Both the position numbers and the translations under genes were made by a program. A stretch of 38,035 nt of DNA from contig JANLIR010000008.1 of the NCBI GenBank assembly GCA_024654025.1, positions 1 through 38,035 of the forward strand. Reading direction: 5' to 3'. Under the pieces are notes generated by a model, which was not told where the DNA came from, ran no database searches, and saw only the letters and a list, made by a program, of their open reading frames with translations. Numbering within the stretch: position 1 is the stretch's first letter; each line of letters opens with the position of its first letter. Shown piece by piece: positions 24,123 through 33,571 of the stretch. Source of the DNA: Candidatus Wolfebacteria bacterium (GTDB lineage: Bacteria; Patescibacteriota; Minisyncoccia; UBA6257; UBA9933).

Positions 24123-27100
24123 TATATTTTTTTAATTCCCAGCCAAATTTTATTTGAATCCAGTTGAGTTTCTATTTGAGCGTTGATTTTATCGAATTTT
24201 TTCAAATCCAACGATTTAGCGTTTACTTCTTTTAATAACTCCTTAGATCGGTTATTTAAAATATTTTTAATAACACCTTCAGCTTCTATAAAAAGCTGAA
24301 TTTTATCCTGCGGCCTCAAGCCTGCTTCTTGCCTTAAGTCCTGAACTATTCTAACCAATTCGCGAATTGTTCCCTCTTCCTTGAGTTTTGGAGTAATTTT
24401 CGTATCCAGTTCTATTTCGTCCTTTATTTTCTGGTCAAAAATAATTTCTTTTACGTTTATTTCTTCGGCTAAAATTTTTAATAAATCCTCGCTGATTTTT
24501 GTTTTTTTATTTTTTATTTTCAATGCAGCTAACGGCTGCCTTACCTTAATTCCGACTTGAGCTCTTTTTGCCAGCCCCAAACTCGCTAATTTACGCACTT
24601 CTTCCATGCCCTCTATCAATTTTTTATCTATCAATTTATTGTCAGCTTTAGGCCAATCCTCCAAATGAACTGATTCGAATTTTTTATTATCTAAAGACTT
24701 GTACAAAGCATCGGCAAAAAACGGCGTAAAAGGCGCGATTAGCTTGCTGATTTCCGAGAGTGCCTTACTTAATATCGCCGACGCTAATTCTAAATCTTTT
24801 TTGTTTTCCGATTTCTGAAATCTTCTTCTGGAGCGTCTTATGTACCATCTGGACAAATCATCAAATAATTTTTCAATTTCTCGCGCGGCTTCAACTATCT
24901 CATATTTTTCTAAATTGTTTGTTGCTTTAAGAATCGCTTCATTCAACCGGGATAAAATCCATTTATCCAAAGCGCCTAATTTTTTGTAAGAAATTAGAGC
25001 TTTTGATTTTACTCCATAAGTTTTTAAAAATATTAATGAATTAAATAAAATGGAAATAAATTTTCGGGAAATTTCCAGTAAATCTTTCTCGTCAAACCGC
25101 TTTGATTCTCCGGGCGCGTTAACGGTAAAAAAATACCATCGCACGACATCAACTCCGTATTTTTCAAACATTTGACCAGGTACAACAATATTCCCTTTTG
25201 ATTTGGACATTTTTTTGCCAAACTTATCCAAAATTAATCCCAAAGAAACAACATTTTTATAAGGAGCTTCCTTGCCCAATAAAACAGAAACAGCCAATAG
25301 AGTATAAAACCATCCTCGAGTTTGATCTATCCCTTCGGAAATATAATCAGCTGGGAATCGGATTTTTTTATCTATAAGATTTTTATTTTCAAACGGATAA
25401 TGACATTGGGCAAACGGCATAGCTCCGGAATCAAACCAAGCGTCAATAACCTCGCTTGCTCTTTCCATTTTCGACTGGCAATGAGGACAGGCCAGATGAA
25501 CTTCGTCTATGAAAGGTTTGTGTAAATCAAGCCGCCCAAATTTATCGCGCGGAATATTTAAAAAATCTATTTTTCGAAAATCGCCGTTTTTTGGATATTT
25601 CTTACCCTTAAACTCTATTGATTTTTCGTCGGACAGTCCTTTGCCAGCGCATTCCAAAAGCCAAAGAGGGTCGCCATGGCCAACGATTAAAATATTTCTA
25701 TTTTTGTATTTTCTCTCAAGTCCTAATACAAAATCTACCATCCGCGATCTTACATCAGTTAAACTTTCACCTTTTTCCGGCGCTTTCTTAAACCGGTTTA
25801 TTTCACTTCCGTAAAACTGAGTTAATTTTTCTACCGGTTGATTATTTAAAACACCAAAATCCCATTCTCTTAATTTTTTATCAAATAGGATTTTTATACC
25901 TAATTTCTTGGAAACAATTTCTGCCGTTTCTTTGGCTCTTAAAACATCTGAGGAAAAAATTAAATCAATCTTTTTGTTTTTTAAAGAATTGGCAAGTTTC
26001 TCAATTTGAATTTTTCCTTTTTTCGTAAGCAAATTATTAAATTTTTCAGGATAAGAAGAAATAATGTCTAAATCGTTTGAATTCGCTCCGCCGTGCCTTA
26101 AAAGAAAATAATTGTTTTTAACCGGAGCTGATAACTTTGCTAATTCTTCAATTGAGCCGACTACGGTTTGTTTTTCACAATGAGAACACTGCCAAATCGG
26201 AAGCGGAGTGCCCCAATAACGCTCGCGTGAAAATGCCCAATCTTTAAGTTCGCGAAGCCACTCGCCGAATCGACCTTCTTTTAAATGGCCGGGCACCCAA
26301 TTAACTTTTTTATTTTGTTCGATTAGTTTTTTCCTTAACTGGCTCATTTTTATAAACCAGGAAGATGTCGCATAATACAAAAGTGGGGTGCCACACCGCC
26401 AACAAAAAGGATAATCATGCGTATAGACCTCTGAATCTAACCAATTATTGCTTTGTTTAAGATAACTAATTATTTTATCTTCGGCTTCTTTTGATTTAAC
26501 ATACAAACCCTCCAACCCCTTAACATCTTTAGTAAATTTACCTGATTCGTCCACGGTATGGTGTTGAGGCAAGCCAACCTTAATGCCTAAATTATAATCA
26601 TCCTCCCCATACATCACGGCTGTATGCACTACCCCCGTACCATCTGTTATTGTAACAAAATTAGCATCATAAACTTTATAAGATGTTTTTGATTTTAATG
26701 CCGGCACTGTAAAAAGCGGTTCATACTCTAAACCAACAAGCTCGCTTCCCCTTACTTTTATTCCTACGTTGCCAAGCTTTCGGCCAAGCGGAGAATCTTC
26801 AGCAACAATTAAAGTATCCCCTCCTTTTTCAGTTATTGAATAGATAATGTCTTTCCCAACAGCTAAGGCCACGTTTCCCGGCAATGTCCACGGCGTTGTC
26901 GTCCATGAAAGAATGTATATATCTTTAAATTCATGGTTCCCGATCCTTATTACTCGCTTCTTTAAATCATTCGCTTTTAGTTTAAACTTCACATAAATAG
27001 AATTTTCTATTGTTTCTTTATACCCCTGAGCAAGCTCGTGCGAAGAAAGAACGGTGCCGCAACGCGTACACCATGGAACTACTTTATGCCCTTTATAAAG

Positions 27101-27610
27101 AAGATCGTTATCCCAAACTTGTTTGATAGCCCACCACAAAGTTTCAATATAATTATTTTCATAAGTTATATAAGGACTGTTTAAATCCAGCCAAAAACCC
27201 ATTCTTTTCGTTAACCCCTCCCATTCATCTTTGTATTTCCAAACAGAGGCTCGGCATTTTTCGTTAAACTCCGCTATGCCGTATTTTTCAATTTCAGATT
27301 TATTTTTTATGCCCAACTCTTTTTCAACTTCCAATTCCACCGGCAAGCCGTGCGTATCCCACCCGGCTTTTCTCTCGACTAAAAATCCCGCCATTGTTTT
27401 GTAGCGGCAAATTATGTCTTTAAAAGAGCGGGCTAAAACATGGTGAATACCGGGCCTTCCGTTAGCTGTTGGCGGCCCTTCATAAAAAATGAAGTTCTTT
27501 TTCCCTTTCCTTCGTTTTAGGGATTTTTCAAAAATTTGGTTTTCTTCCCAAAATTTCAAAACTTTTTGCTCAATTTCGTTGGCGTTGTAGTTTTTGAGGT
27601 CTTTTAACAT
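24122..27610 (-). CDS. ileS: Isoleucyl-tRNA synthetase with inserted histidine-phosphatase domain
   Basis: GPPTANGRPGIHHVLARSFKDI (HIGH), KFGKKMSKSKGNIV (KMSKS), LSRWYIRRSRRRFQ; insert NNYFLLRHGGANSN...IFSSDVLRAKETAEIVS...LREWDFGVLNNQP...GESLTDVRSRM...ILIVGHGDPLWLL. Track start is 27667; the internal MLKDLKNYNANEIEQKVLKFWEEN (27610) is the likelier start. Confidence 0.93.
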   Translation of the reverse strand: MLKDLKNYNANEIEQKVLKFWEENQIFEKSLKRRKGKKNFIFYEGPPTANGRPGIHHVLARSFKDIICRYKTMAGFLVERKAGWDTHGLPVELEVEKELGIKNKSEIEKYGIAEFNEKCRASVWKYKDEWEGLTKRMGFWLDLNSPYITYENNYIETLWWAIKQVWDNDLLYKGHKVVPWCTRCGTVLSSHELAQGYKETIENSIYVKFKLKANDLKKRVIRIGNHEFKDIYILSWTTTPWTLPGNVALAVGKDIIYSITEKGGDTLIVAEDSPLGRKLGNVGIKVRGSELVGLEYEPLFTVPALKSKTSYKVYDANFVTITDGTGVVHTAVMYGEDDYNLGIKVGLPQHHTVDESGKFTKDVKGLEGLYVKSKEAEDKIISYLKQSNNWLDSEVYTHDYPFCWRCGTPLLYYATSSWFIKMSQLRKKLIEQNKKVNWVPGHLKEGRFGEWLRELKDWAFSRERYWGTPLPIWQCSHCEKQTVVGSIEELAKLSAPVKNNYFLLRHGGANSNDLDIISSYPEKFNNLLTKKGKIQIEKLANSLKNKKIDLIFSSDVLRAKETAEIVSKKLGIKILFDKKLREWDFGVLNNQPVEKLTQFYGSEINRFKKAPEKGESLTDVRSRMVDFVLGLERKYKNRNILIVGHGDPLWLLECAGKGLSDEKSIEFKGKKYPKNGDFRKIDFLNIPRDKFGRLDLHKPFIDEVHLACPHCQSKMERASEVIDAWFDSGAMPFAQCHYPFENKNLIDKKIRFPADYISEGIDQTRGWFYTLLAVSVLLGKEAPYKNVVSLGLILDKFGKKMSKSKGNIVVPGQMFEKYGVDVVRWYFFTVNAPGESKRFDEKDLLEISRKFISILFNSLIFLKTYGVKSKALISYKKLGALDKWILSRLNEAILKATNNLEKYEIVEAAREIEKLFDDLSRWYIRRSRRRFQKSENKKDLELASAILSKALSEISKLIAPFTPFFADALYKSLDNKKFESVHLEDWPKADNKLIDKKLIEGMEEVRKLASLGLAKRAQVGIKVRQPLAALKIKNKKTKISEDLLKILAEEINVKEIIFDQKIKDEIELDTKITPKLKEEGTIRELVRIVQDLRQEAGLRPQDKIQLFIEAEGVIKNILNNRSKELLKEVNAKSLDLKKFDKINAQIETQLDSNKIWLGIKKI

Positions 27611-27754
27611 CGTATCATTAAAATACAGAAAAAATGGCTTTTTTTCAATCCCGTAGTAATCCGCCATAGACGGGCTATTAAGGGATTAATCCCCATGCCT
27701 TTTGATAAAAACTGTCCTTTCCTTCTCTACGGTCCTCTTTCTAGCACACGCTAA

Positions 27755-28396
27755 TTATTTTACAGAAACTAACTTAGCGTAAGCCGATGCGGGATTTTTA
27801 CTTTTAAAAATATAGGAATCCGAAATGATAATATCGCCGCCGGCTTTTTTTATAAGTTTGGCGATTTCTAAATCGATTCCACCGTCAATTTCAACCACTG
27901 CTTTTGAAAATTTAGATTTTATCCACTTTATTTCCTGCAAAACAGATGAGTTAAATTTTTGGCCGGAAAATCCGGGTTTCACCGCTAAAATTAAAATAAA
28001 CTTAAAATCTCTTAAATACGAAAAGGCTTTCAGAGCCGGAGAACTGTATTTTATAGCCAACCCGATTTTATTTTTATACATTAACAGAGGCTTTATATTT
28101 TTTATCGCCTCAATGTGGATTAAAATTCTTTTGGCGCCCGCCTTGATCCAATCCCCCGCTATTTTTTCGGGGTTTTCCACCATCAGATGGACTTCTAAAT
28201 TTAGTTTGTGTTTTTGGGCTATTACATTTAAAAGCTTTAAATCTGAAGGTGTGATTTTTGTTTTTGCTTTGGTAAATTTCCCATCAGAAATATCTATTTG
28301 AACCCATCCGTTTTTCGGCAAAAATTTCGCCGCTTCCTTGAGTTTTTCTTTCGCGCTTCTAAAATCTTTACAATTTATAGCAGGAAAAACTTTCAT
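27755..28396 (-). CDS. rpe: Ribulose-phosphate 3-epimerase-like TIM-barrel protein
   Basis: WVQIDISDGKF, LEVHLMVENPEK, ILAVKPGFSGQKFNSSVLQEIKWI, VEIDGGIDLEIAKLIKKAGGDIIISDSYIF. Confidence 0.85.
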   Translation of the reverse strand: MKVFPAINCKDFRSAKEKLKEAAKFLPKNGWVQIDISDGKFTKAKTKITPSDLKLLNVIAQKHKLNLEVHLMVENPEKIAGDWIKAGAKRILIHIEAIKNIKPLLMYKNKIGLAIKYSSPALKAFSYLRDFKFILILAVKPGFSGQKFNSSVLQEIKWIKSKFSKAVVEIDGGIDLEIAKLIKKAGGDIIISDSYIFKSKNPASAYAKLVSVK

Positions 28397-28406
28397 AGCC
28401 TTATTC

Positions 28407-29681
28407 TTAGCTTAAGTTCAAAATTTCTTTAAATTTTTCTTCTTCCTCTTTCTTAAACGGACCGATGAAAGCCAAATTCATCTTATTGTTTTGAAAAATA
28501 TCTTTCGCCACATTAATAATATCGCCTTCCTTAACCGCCTCAATTTTTTTAATTATTTCTTCCGGTTCTTCGATTTTTCTTTCTAAAATCTCCTGCTCGC
28601 CGTAAAATCCGGCCAATTCATCAGACGTCTCTAACCCCAAAATTAGCCTGCCAATTATATGCTCTTTGGCTAAATTAAGCTCTTTATCGAAAACGCCTTC
28701 TTCTTTAATTTTTTTCAGTTCTTCCAAAACCGCCCGTAAAACGGGTTCGAATTTATCGTTTCCCACGCCGGCTGAAACGGCAAAAAATCCGTGGTCGGTG
28801 GAAAGATCGGCTCCAGCCCTAACATAATAAGCTGCGCCCATTTGTTCGCGGACCTTTTGCCAGAGCCGCGAACTCATACCGCCTCCTAAAATATCGCTCA
28901 GAATTCCAAGCGGATATCTTCGGTCGTCAAAAACATCAAACGCCCTAAAACCCAAAACTAAATGCGTCTGATCGCTGTCTTTGTATTTTATAGATACCCT
29001 CGGCTCGCTTTGGCTTTCGATTACTTTAATTTTGGAATTTTTTTCTCCGGTTTTAAAATCAGAAAAATGTTTTTTTACTTCATTAATGGCTTTTTGCTCG
29101 TCAAAATTGCCGGCGATTGTTATTACGGTTGATTTTGGAAGATAATTACTATTTCTGTAATTCAAAAAATCTTCCTGAGTGATTTTTTGAATATTTTCTT
29201 TGGGTCCTAAAATCCGCCAGCCAGCCGGCTGATCTCCGTACAACAAATCCAAAAATACATCCCAAACACGGCTTAATGGCTGGTCCTCAATTAAATTTAT
29301 TTCTTCAATAATAACTCCGCGTTCTTTGTCTATTTCTTTGCTGTCAAAAAGAGGGTTAAGATAAATATCCGAAACAACGTCTAGGGCTTTTTCAAAATGA
29401 TTCATCCTGACCTTTGCGAAGTACCCGGTTGCTTCGTGGCTGGTGAAAGCATTATAAGAAGCGCCAATACCGTCGAGCTCCGATGAAATTGCCAGAGCCG
29501 AGGGCCTTTTTTGCGTGCCCTTAAAAACCATATGCTCCAAAAAATGAGATATGCCGTTTATCTCTTTAGTTTCGTATTTTGAGCCCGCTTCTACCAAAAC
29601 CGATACCGTCACCGCTAAATTACCCGGTTGAGGAGCTAAAATAATTCTTAATCCGTTTTCTAAAATAATTTTTTTATGCAT
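28407..29681 (-). CDS. M16-family zinc peptidase (processing-peptidase-like)
   Basis: HFLEHMVFKGT (HxxEH), downstream GVIIEEINLIEDQP, LGGGMSSRLWQKVREQMGAAYYVRA. Confidence 0.93.
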   Translation of the reverse strand: MHKKIILENGLRIILAPQPGNLAVTVSVLVEAGSKYETKEINGISHFLEHMVFKGTQKRPSALAISSELDGIGASYNAFTSHEATGYFAKVRMNHFEKALDVVSDIYLNPLFDSKEIDKERGVIIEEINLIEDQPLSRVWDVFLDLLYGDQPAGWRILGPKENIQKITQEDFLNYRNSNYLPKSTVITIAGNFDEQKAINEVKKHFSDFKTGEKNSKIKVIESQSEPRVSIKYKDSDQTHLVLGFRAFDVFDDRRYPLGILSDILGGGMSSRLWQKVREQMGAAYYVRAGADLSTDHGFFAVSAGVGNDKFEPVLRAVLEELKKIKEEGVFDKELNLAKEHIIGRLILGLETSDELAGFYGEQEILERKIEEPEEIIKKIEAVKEGDIINVAKDIFQNNKMNLAFIGPFKKEEEEKFKEILNLS

Positions 29682-29729
29682 TTATAAACTATATCTTTTA
29701 CTTTTTAAGAATCAAACGGGCGCCGCAGA

Positions 29730-30011
29730 TTATTCTTTGGCGCCCTCTTCTTTTTCCACTCCTTCTTTATGTGTTTTATAAGCCTTCCAGGCGGCTAATC
29801 CCACCGCACCACTCGCCAAAACCAGCGAAGCCACTTTAACAAATTTACTTTCTTTTTTATTTTCCCATTCTACGAGGCGCTTAAGCGGCTGAATTACGTG
29901 TTTGTCACCCGCCTCGCCTTCGAGCATCATGCGTAAATTGACGTGACTTGTCCTGGCTAGCTTAAAATATTCGAGAAGCTCTTGGGCTGTTTTTCTTTCT
30001 TCCGGCTTCAT
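29730..30011 (-). CDS. Small hypothetical protein with one predicted membrane segment
   Basis: 93 aa; hydrophobic VASLVLASGAVGLAAWKAY near the C-terminus. Confidence 0.5.
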   Translation of the reverse strand: MKPEERKTAQELLEYFKLARTSHVNLRMMLEGEAGDKHVIQPLKRLVEWENKKESKFVKVASLVLASGAVGLAAWKAYKTHKEGVEKEEGAKE

Positions 30012-30108
30012 CGCGACCTCCTTATCAAAGATGTAATAATTACTTATAGAAGTATATACCTATTGATAGAAATAAAAAGGTAGGCCTAGAAGACTCACTG
30101 GACACGAT

Positions 30109-30444
30109 TTAACTAACCGCGCTTCCAGACTCCACTTCGTTGTCTGGAATCAATAAAACCGGACCGCTTTCTCCGCCTGCGGCTAAAAGCATGCCTTGGC
30201 TTTCCAGCTCCACCTGCCCTGAGTCAGATCGAAGGGTAAAAAAACGCGGTTCCAGATTCGCCACTACAACAATTTTCTTACCAATAAGATTTTCAGGACT
30301 GTAAGCCTTCCCGATTCCAGCGACAATTTGACGCCTTCCTTGTTCTGAGTCCGTCGAAGAATCGCCTCCAAAATCAACTTGAAGCTTAATAAGTTTTTCG
30401 GAGCCTTCAACTCTTTCAGCTTCAATAATTTTAGCAATCCTCAA
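30109..30444 (-). CDS. tRNA-binding domain (MetRS C-terminal/EMAP-like) protein
   Basis: IVAGIGKAYSPENLIGKKIVVVANLEPRF...ESQGMLLAAGGESGPVLLIPD. Confidence 0.85.
   Translation of the reverse strand: MRIAKIIEAERVEGSEKLIKLQVDFGGDSSTDSEQGRRQIVAGIGKAYSPENLIGKKIVVVANLEPRFFTLRSDSGQVELESQGMLLAAGGESGPVLLIPDNEVESGSAVS
30212..30237. repeat. Repeat element in the tRNA-binding-domain gene
   Basis: acctgCCCTGAGtcagatCGAAGGGta, near-identical flanks to 8225-8250 (gcctgCCCTGAGcctgcCGAAGGGtt); encodes TLRSDSGQV. Confidence 0.75.
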
Positions 30445-30455
30445 AACTAATCATG

Positions 30456-30674
30456 CTACTGCGCTGGCTGAGAAATTTGATCCTTTTTCTTGCTAAAAAA
30501 GAAGATGTAAAGAATTTCCAGCAAAGCCATTGTGTTTACCACAAGAATAGCAACGAACCACCATTTTTCGTTGTTTTTGGCAGCTTTCCATAACGCCACT
30601 CCTTTCCACGGCAAGACCCATAAAACAGCCAATAAAATCAACCACAAATTATCTAGAAAAAATTGATTAAGCAT
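30456..30674 (-). CDS. Small two-TM protein, DUF5652-like
   Basis: WLILLAVLWVLPWKGVALWKAAKNNEKWWFVAILVVNTMALLEILYIFFFSKKK pattern. Confidence 0.7.
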   Translation of the reverse strand: MLNQFFLDNLWLILLAVLWVLPWKGVALWKAAKNNEKWWFVAILVVNTMALLEILYIFFFSKKKDQISQPAQ

Positions 30675-30675
30675 A

Positions 30676-30817
30676 CCCAGTACTACAATTTCGATTATTT
30701 TTGATTTAATTCTCGAAATTGATGGTTAATTAATGTTTTTTTATTTTTTTGTCCAATACTGTTTTTTCTGAAATCCTCAAAAATTTATAGAGAATTTGTC
30801 GAAGTTGTAGTACTGGG
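30676..30817. repeat. Intergenic element with 19-bp near-perfect inverted repeats
   Basis: CCCAGTACTACAATTTCGA at 30676-30694 and TCGAAGTTGTAGTACTGGG at 30799-30817 (one mismatch). Confidence 0.85.
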
Positions 30818-30826
30818 CATATTTAT

Positions 30827-32302
30827 TTACGGTTGTAAAATATCGTTAGTTCGACCATTAATTGAAATTATAACATCTTTTACTCCGGGAAATTGTTTTG
30901 CGGTACTTATAATTTGAGCGCGAATGGAAACTACTCGGCACGAACCTCCGACTCCCTGCTCCAATGTCTGGTCAAAATCAGCCTTAACCACTCCGTCTTC
31001 TATAAATAAGCTCAGAATTTTAACTCCGGAGTTTATGCTCGTAAAATAACCGTCGTTTTTTTCCTTGTCAGTCGGCCCCTTAAATAATTCTTCCAGAGCA
31101 ATACGGCCAACACTGGGACTTCTAAAAACCGTTCTTTCAACCGAAAAAACTTTATCGCAAGAAACAGCCGGATCTAATTTATTATTGTTGAAAAAGGCCT
31201 TAACCGTCATTTTGTCGAATTTCAAAGTATTGGCTATTTTTTCAATATGATCTTTATCCCCGTAAAGCACAAAAAGTGAAAAATTTATTTCCGATATAGA
31301 CAAAGACCTCGGATAATTGACAACTAATTCAGCTTGATTATTTAGTTCATTTGGCTGATCAGCGGATGGTAAAATAATTCTTGCTTCTTGTCCGTCAATC
31401 TGCAAATTTTTTATGGAGGGACTCGAGCCGTAAGGGCGAGACGGTTTATTAATTTCATTTCTAATCATATCATCAAGAAACAAACCGTCGTTTCCGGCCG
31501 CGCTAACGCTAAAAAATCCGTCCGAACCTTTATAAGCGGTGTAAATACTGCCGGTTAATTTATAAGACGGGTCGGCTTTCCAAGAAGAAGGGTAAGAAAA
31601 TGAAACTTGAAAAACAGGATTAACATAAACCGACAAATTTTTCTTTGACCTGAATTTTAAAGGAATCGAAACCTTATCTATTTCACTGCCGTCTTTTGCC
31701 GAATAATCAAAAACTTCCAGCGAAACATCAGAGTTATCTTGCAAACGCTGCGTTGAAAGATAAATTTCTTTTTCAAAATCGCCGTATTTTCCGGTATCGG
31801 GAGCATTGGCGTATACGCCGGACTCATAAATCTTTTGGCCGAAAATACTGGCTCGAATATTAAGTTGGTTTTCGAAAACTCGAGCCCTGCCTTTAACCGT
31901 AAACGACTCGGAAACTTCATCGTTGGGTTTTGGAGAAAAAACAACGATGTTGGGCATTTGTGTTATTTTGAGTTCGTTCAAAATAAGAGAATCATCTTTA
32001 GTTAATTTGCCGGTTGCGTCAACTAAAAATCCATTTTGAAAATAATCGAAAGTTATGGCATTTCCGTCTTGGTCCAATAATTTCGTGTCGGCTGTAACCA
32101 ACAAAAGAAAATCTTTGTCGTCTTGAGTTTTAATTGTTATTAATTTCGCGCCCGAATCGATATTTTTAATTTCTCCGGAAACCGTCGCTTCTTTTACAAC
32201 AAAGTCAGTTGGCTTAACATTTTTGTAATAATTAAGATAAAAATAATAAGCGCCGACACCAACGACAATTCCCGCAAGAATCAAAAGCAATGTTTTTTTC
32301 AT
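30827..32302 (-). CDS. Exported/membrane-anchored protein with Gmad2-like and GerMN-like domains
   Basis: N-terminal hydrophobic anchor; IVVFSPKPNDEVSESFTVKGRARVFENQLNIR (Gmad2-like); TVKAFFNNNKLDPAVSCDKVFSVERTVFRSPSVGRIALEELFKGPT (GerMN-like). Confidence 0.8.
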   Translation of the reverse strand: MKKTLLLILAGIVVGVGAYYFYLNYYKNVKPTDFVVKEATVSGEIKNIDSGAKLITIKTQDDKDFLLLVTADTKLLDQDGNAITFDYFQNGFLVDATGKLTKDDSLILNELKITQMPNIVVFSPKPNDEVSESFTVKGRARVFENQLNIRASIFGQKIYESGVYANAPDTGKYGDFEKEIYLSTQRLQDNSDVSLEVFDYSAKDGSEIDKVSIPLKFRSKKNLSVYVNPVFQVSFSYPSSWKADPSYKLTGSIYTAYKGSDGFFSVSAAGNDGLFLDDMIRNEINKPSRPYGSSPSIKNLQIDGQEARIILPSADQPNELNNQAELVVNYPRSLSISEINFSLFVLYGDKDHIEKIANTLKFDKMTVKAFFNNNKLDPAVSCDKVFSVERTVFRSPSVGRIALEELFKGPTDKEKNDGYFTSINSGVKILSLFIEDGVVKADFDQTLEQGVGGSCRVVSIRAQIISTAKQFPGVKDVIISINGRTNDILQP

Positions 32303-32357
32303 AATATATTCATTATTTTACTAGAAAGACGTTCAAAATAAAATAGGATTACATCTA

Positions 32358-33569
32358 TCATAAACGTCCTTCTTTAATGTCGTTTCTCAATTTCTCGATA
32401 TACGAATTGAAAAAATAAAGATTATGAAAAGTTAAAAGCTTCAATGGAGTAATTTCTTTAGCTTTTAAAAGATGCGTTATATATCCGCGGGAATAATTTT
32501 GACAGACAAAACAACCGCATTTTTTATCGAGCGGTTTTTTGTCATTTAAAAATTTTGCTTTCGAGATATCCAAACGACCCTCGGACGTAAAAGCGTAGCC
32601 GTGGCGGGCATAATGCGTAGGGACAATACAATCAAAAGTATCCACTCCGGATTTTATTATTTTGGGTATATCCTCCAAATGTCCGATACCCAAAAGATGG
32701 CGGGGCATATCGCTAGGCAATTCTTTTATAGTCCAACCAATCATTTTTATCATCGTGTCTTTGTCGCCGCCGAATTCTCCTCCAATACCAAAGCCGTCGA
32801 AGGGAAGCGAGCCTATGAATTTCGCGCTTTCAATCCTTAAATCTTTAAATTTCCCTCCCTGGGTGATACCGAAAAGCGCTTGTTTCGTTGGCTTATTTTC
32901 CAGACAAATTTTCGCCCAGCGGTGAGTTTTAACAAGAGATTTTTTGGTATATTCATAATCGGCCAAAGGTGATGTGCATTCGTCAAAAGCGAAAATTATG
33001 TCAGCCCCGAGCGCTTGTTGAATTTTCATCGACTCTTTCGGACCTAAAAATATTTTTCTGCCGTCCACGGGCGAATTAAAGAAAACGCCGTCGCTCGTGA
33101 TTTTTACATTTCTAGGTTGCTGTCCTTTGCTAATAATTTTTTTATTCGTATCATTCGCATACATTCGTCCTTCGACCTGCTCAGGACGACCCTGAGCTTG
33201 CCGAATGGGTCGTATATTGGCATCGCGCTTAAAAATTTTACCAACTCCGTGATCACTGCCAAACCCCAAGCTAAACACTTGAAACCCGCCGGAATCGGTC
33301 ATAAGCGGACGATCCCAATTCATAAATTTATGCAAACCGCCGAAAGACTTAACAATTTTCTCTCCGGGCTTCAAATGAAGATGAAAGGTATTGGCGATTA
33401 AAAGTTGCGATTTAGCTTGCTTAACTTCTTCGCTGGTTAAAGTTTTAACAACCGCTTGAGTTGCAACAGTCACCAAAACCGGCGTTTCCACAACGCCGTG
33501 TGATGTTTTTAAAACGCCCAAACGGGCGTTCGAATTTTTCGATTTTTTTAAAATTTTAAATTCCAGCAT
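32358..33569 (-). CDS. tgt: tRNA-guanine transglycosylase
   Basis: LIANTFHLHLKPGEKIV, WDRPLMTDSGGFQVFSLG, DIIFAFDECTSP, GIGGEFGG, DTFDCIVPTHYARHGYAFT, zinc site CGCFVCQNYSRGYITHLLKAKE. Confidence 0.93.
   Translation of the reverse strand: MLEFKILKKSKNSNARLGVLKTSHGVVETPVLVTVATQAVVKTLTSEEVKQAKSQLLIANTFHLHLKPGEKIVKSFGGLHKFMNWDRPLMTDSGGFQVFSLGFGSDHGVGKIFKRDANIRPIRQAQGRPEQVEGRMYANDTNKKIISKGQQPRNVKITSDGVFFNSPVDGRKIFLGPKESMKIQQALGADIIFAFDECTSPLADYEYTKKSLVKTHRWAKICLENKPTKQALFGITQGGKFKDLRIESAKFIGSLPFDGFGIGGEFGGDKDTMIKMIGWTIKELPSDMPRHLLGIGHLEDIPKIIKSGVDTFDCIVPTHYARHGYAFTSEGRLDISKAKFLNDKKPLDKKCGCFVCQNYSRGYITHLLKAKEITPLKLLTFHNLYFFNSYIEKLRNDIKEGRL
33167..33212. repeat. Imperfect palindromic element in tgt
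   Basis: ttcgacctgCTCAGGacgaCCTGAGcttgccgaa; encodes IRQAQGRPEQVEG in the ORF. Confidence 0.75.
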
Positions 33570-33571
33570 TT

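Noticed and set aside
27661-27755. T-box or other amino-acid riboswitch upstream of ileS
   Set aside because: No T-box core sequence seen; only a short GGGATTAATCCC palindrome.
27825-28301. 158-aa plus-strand ORF opposite the ribulose-phosphate epimerase gene
   Set aside because: Antisense to a conserved enzyme; composition mirrors the other strand.
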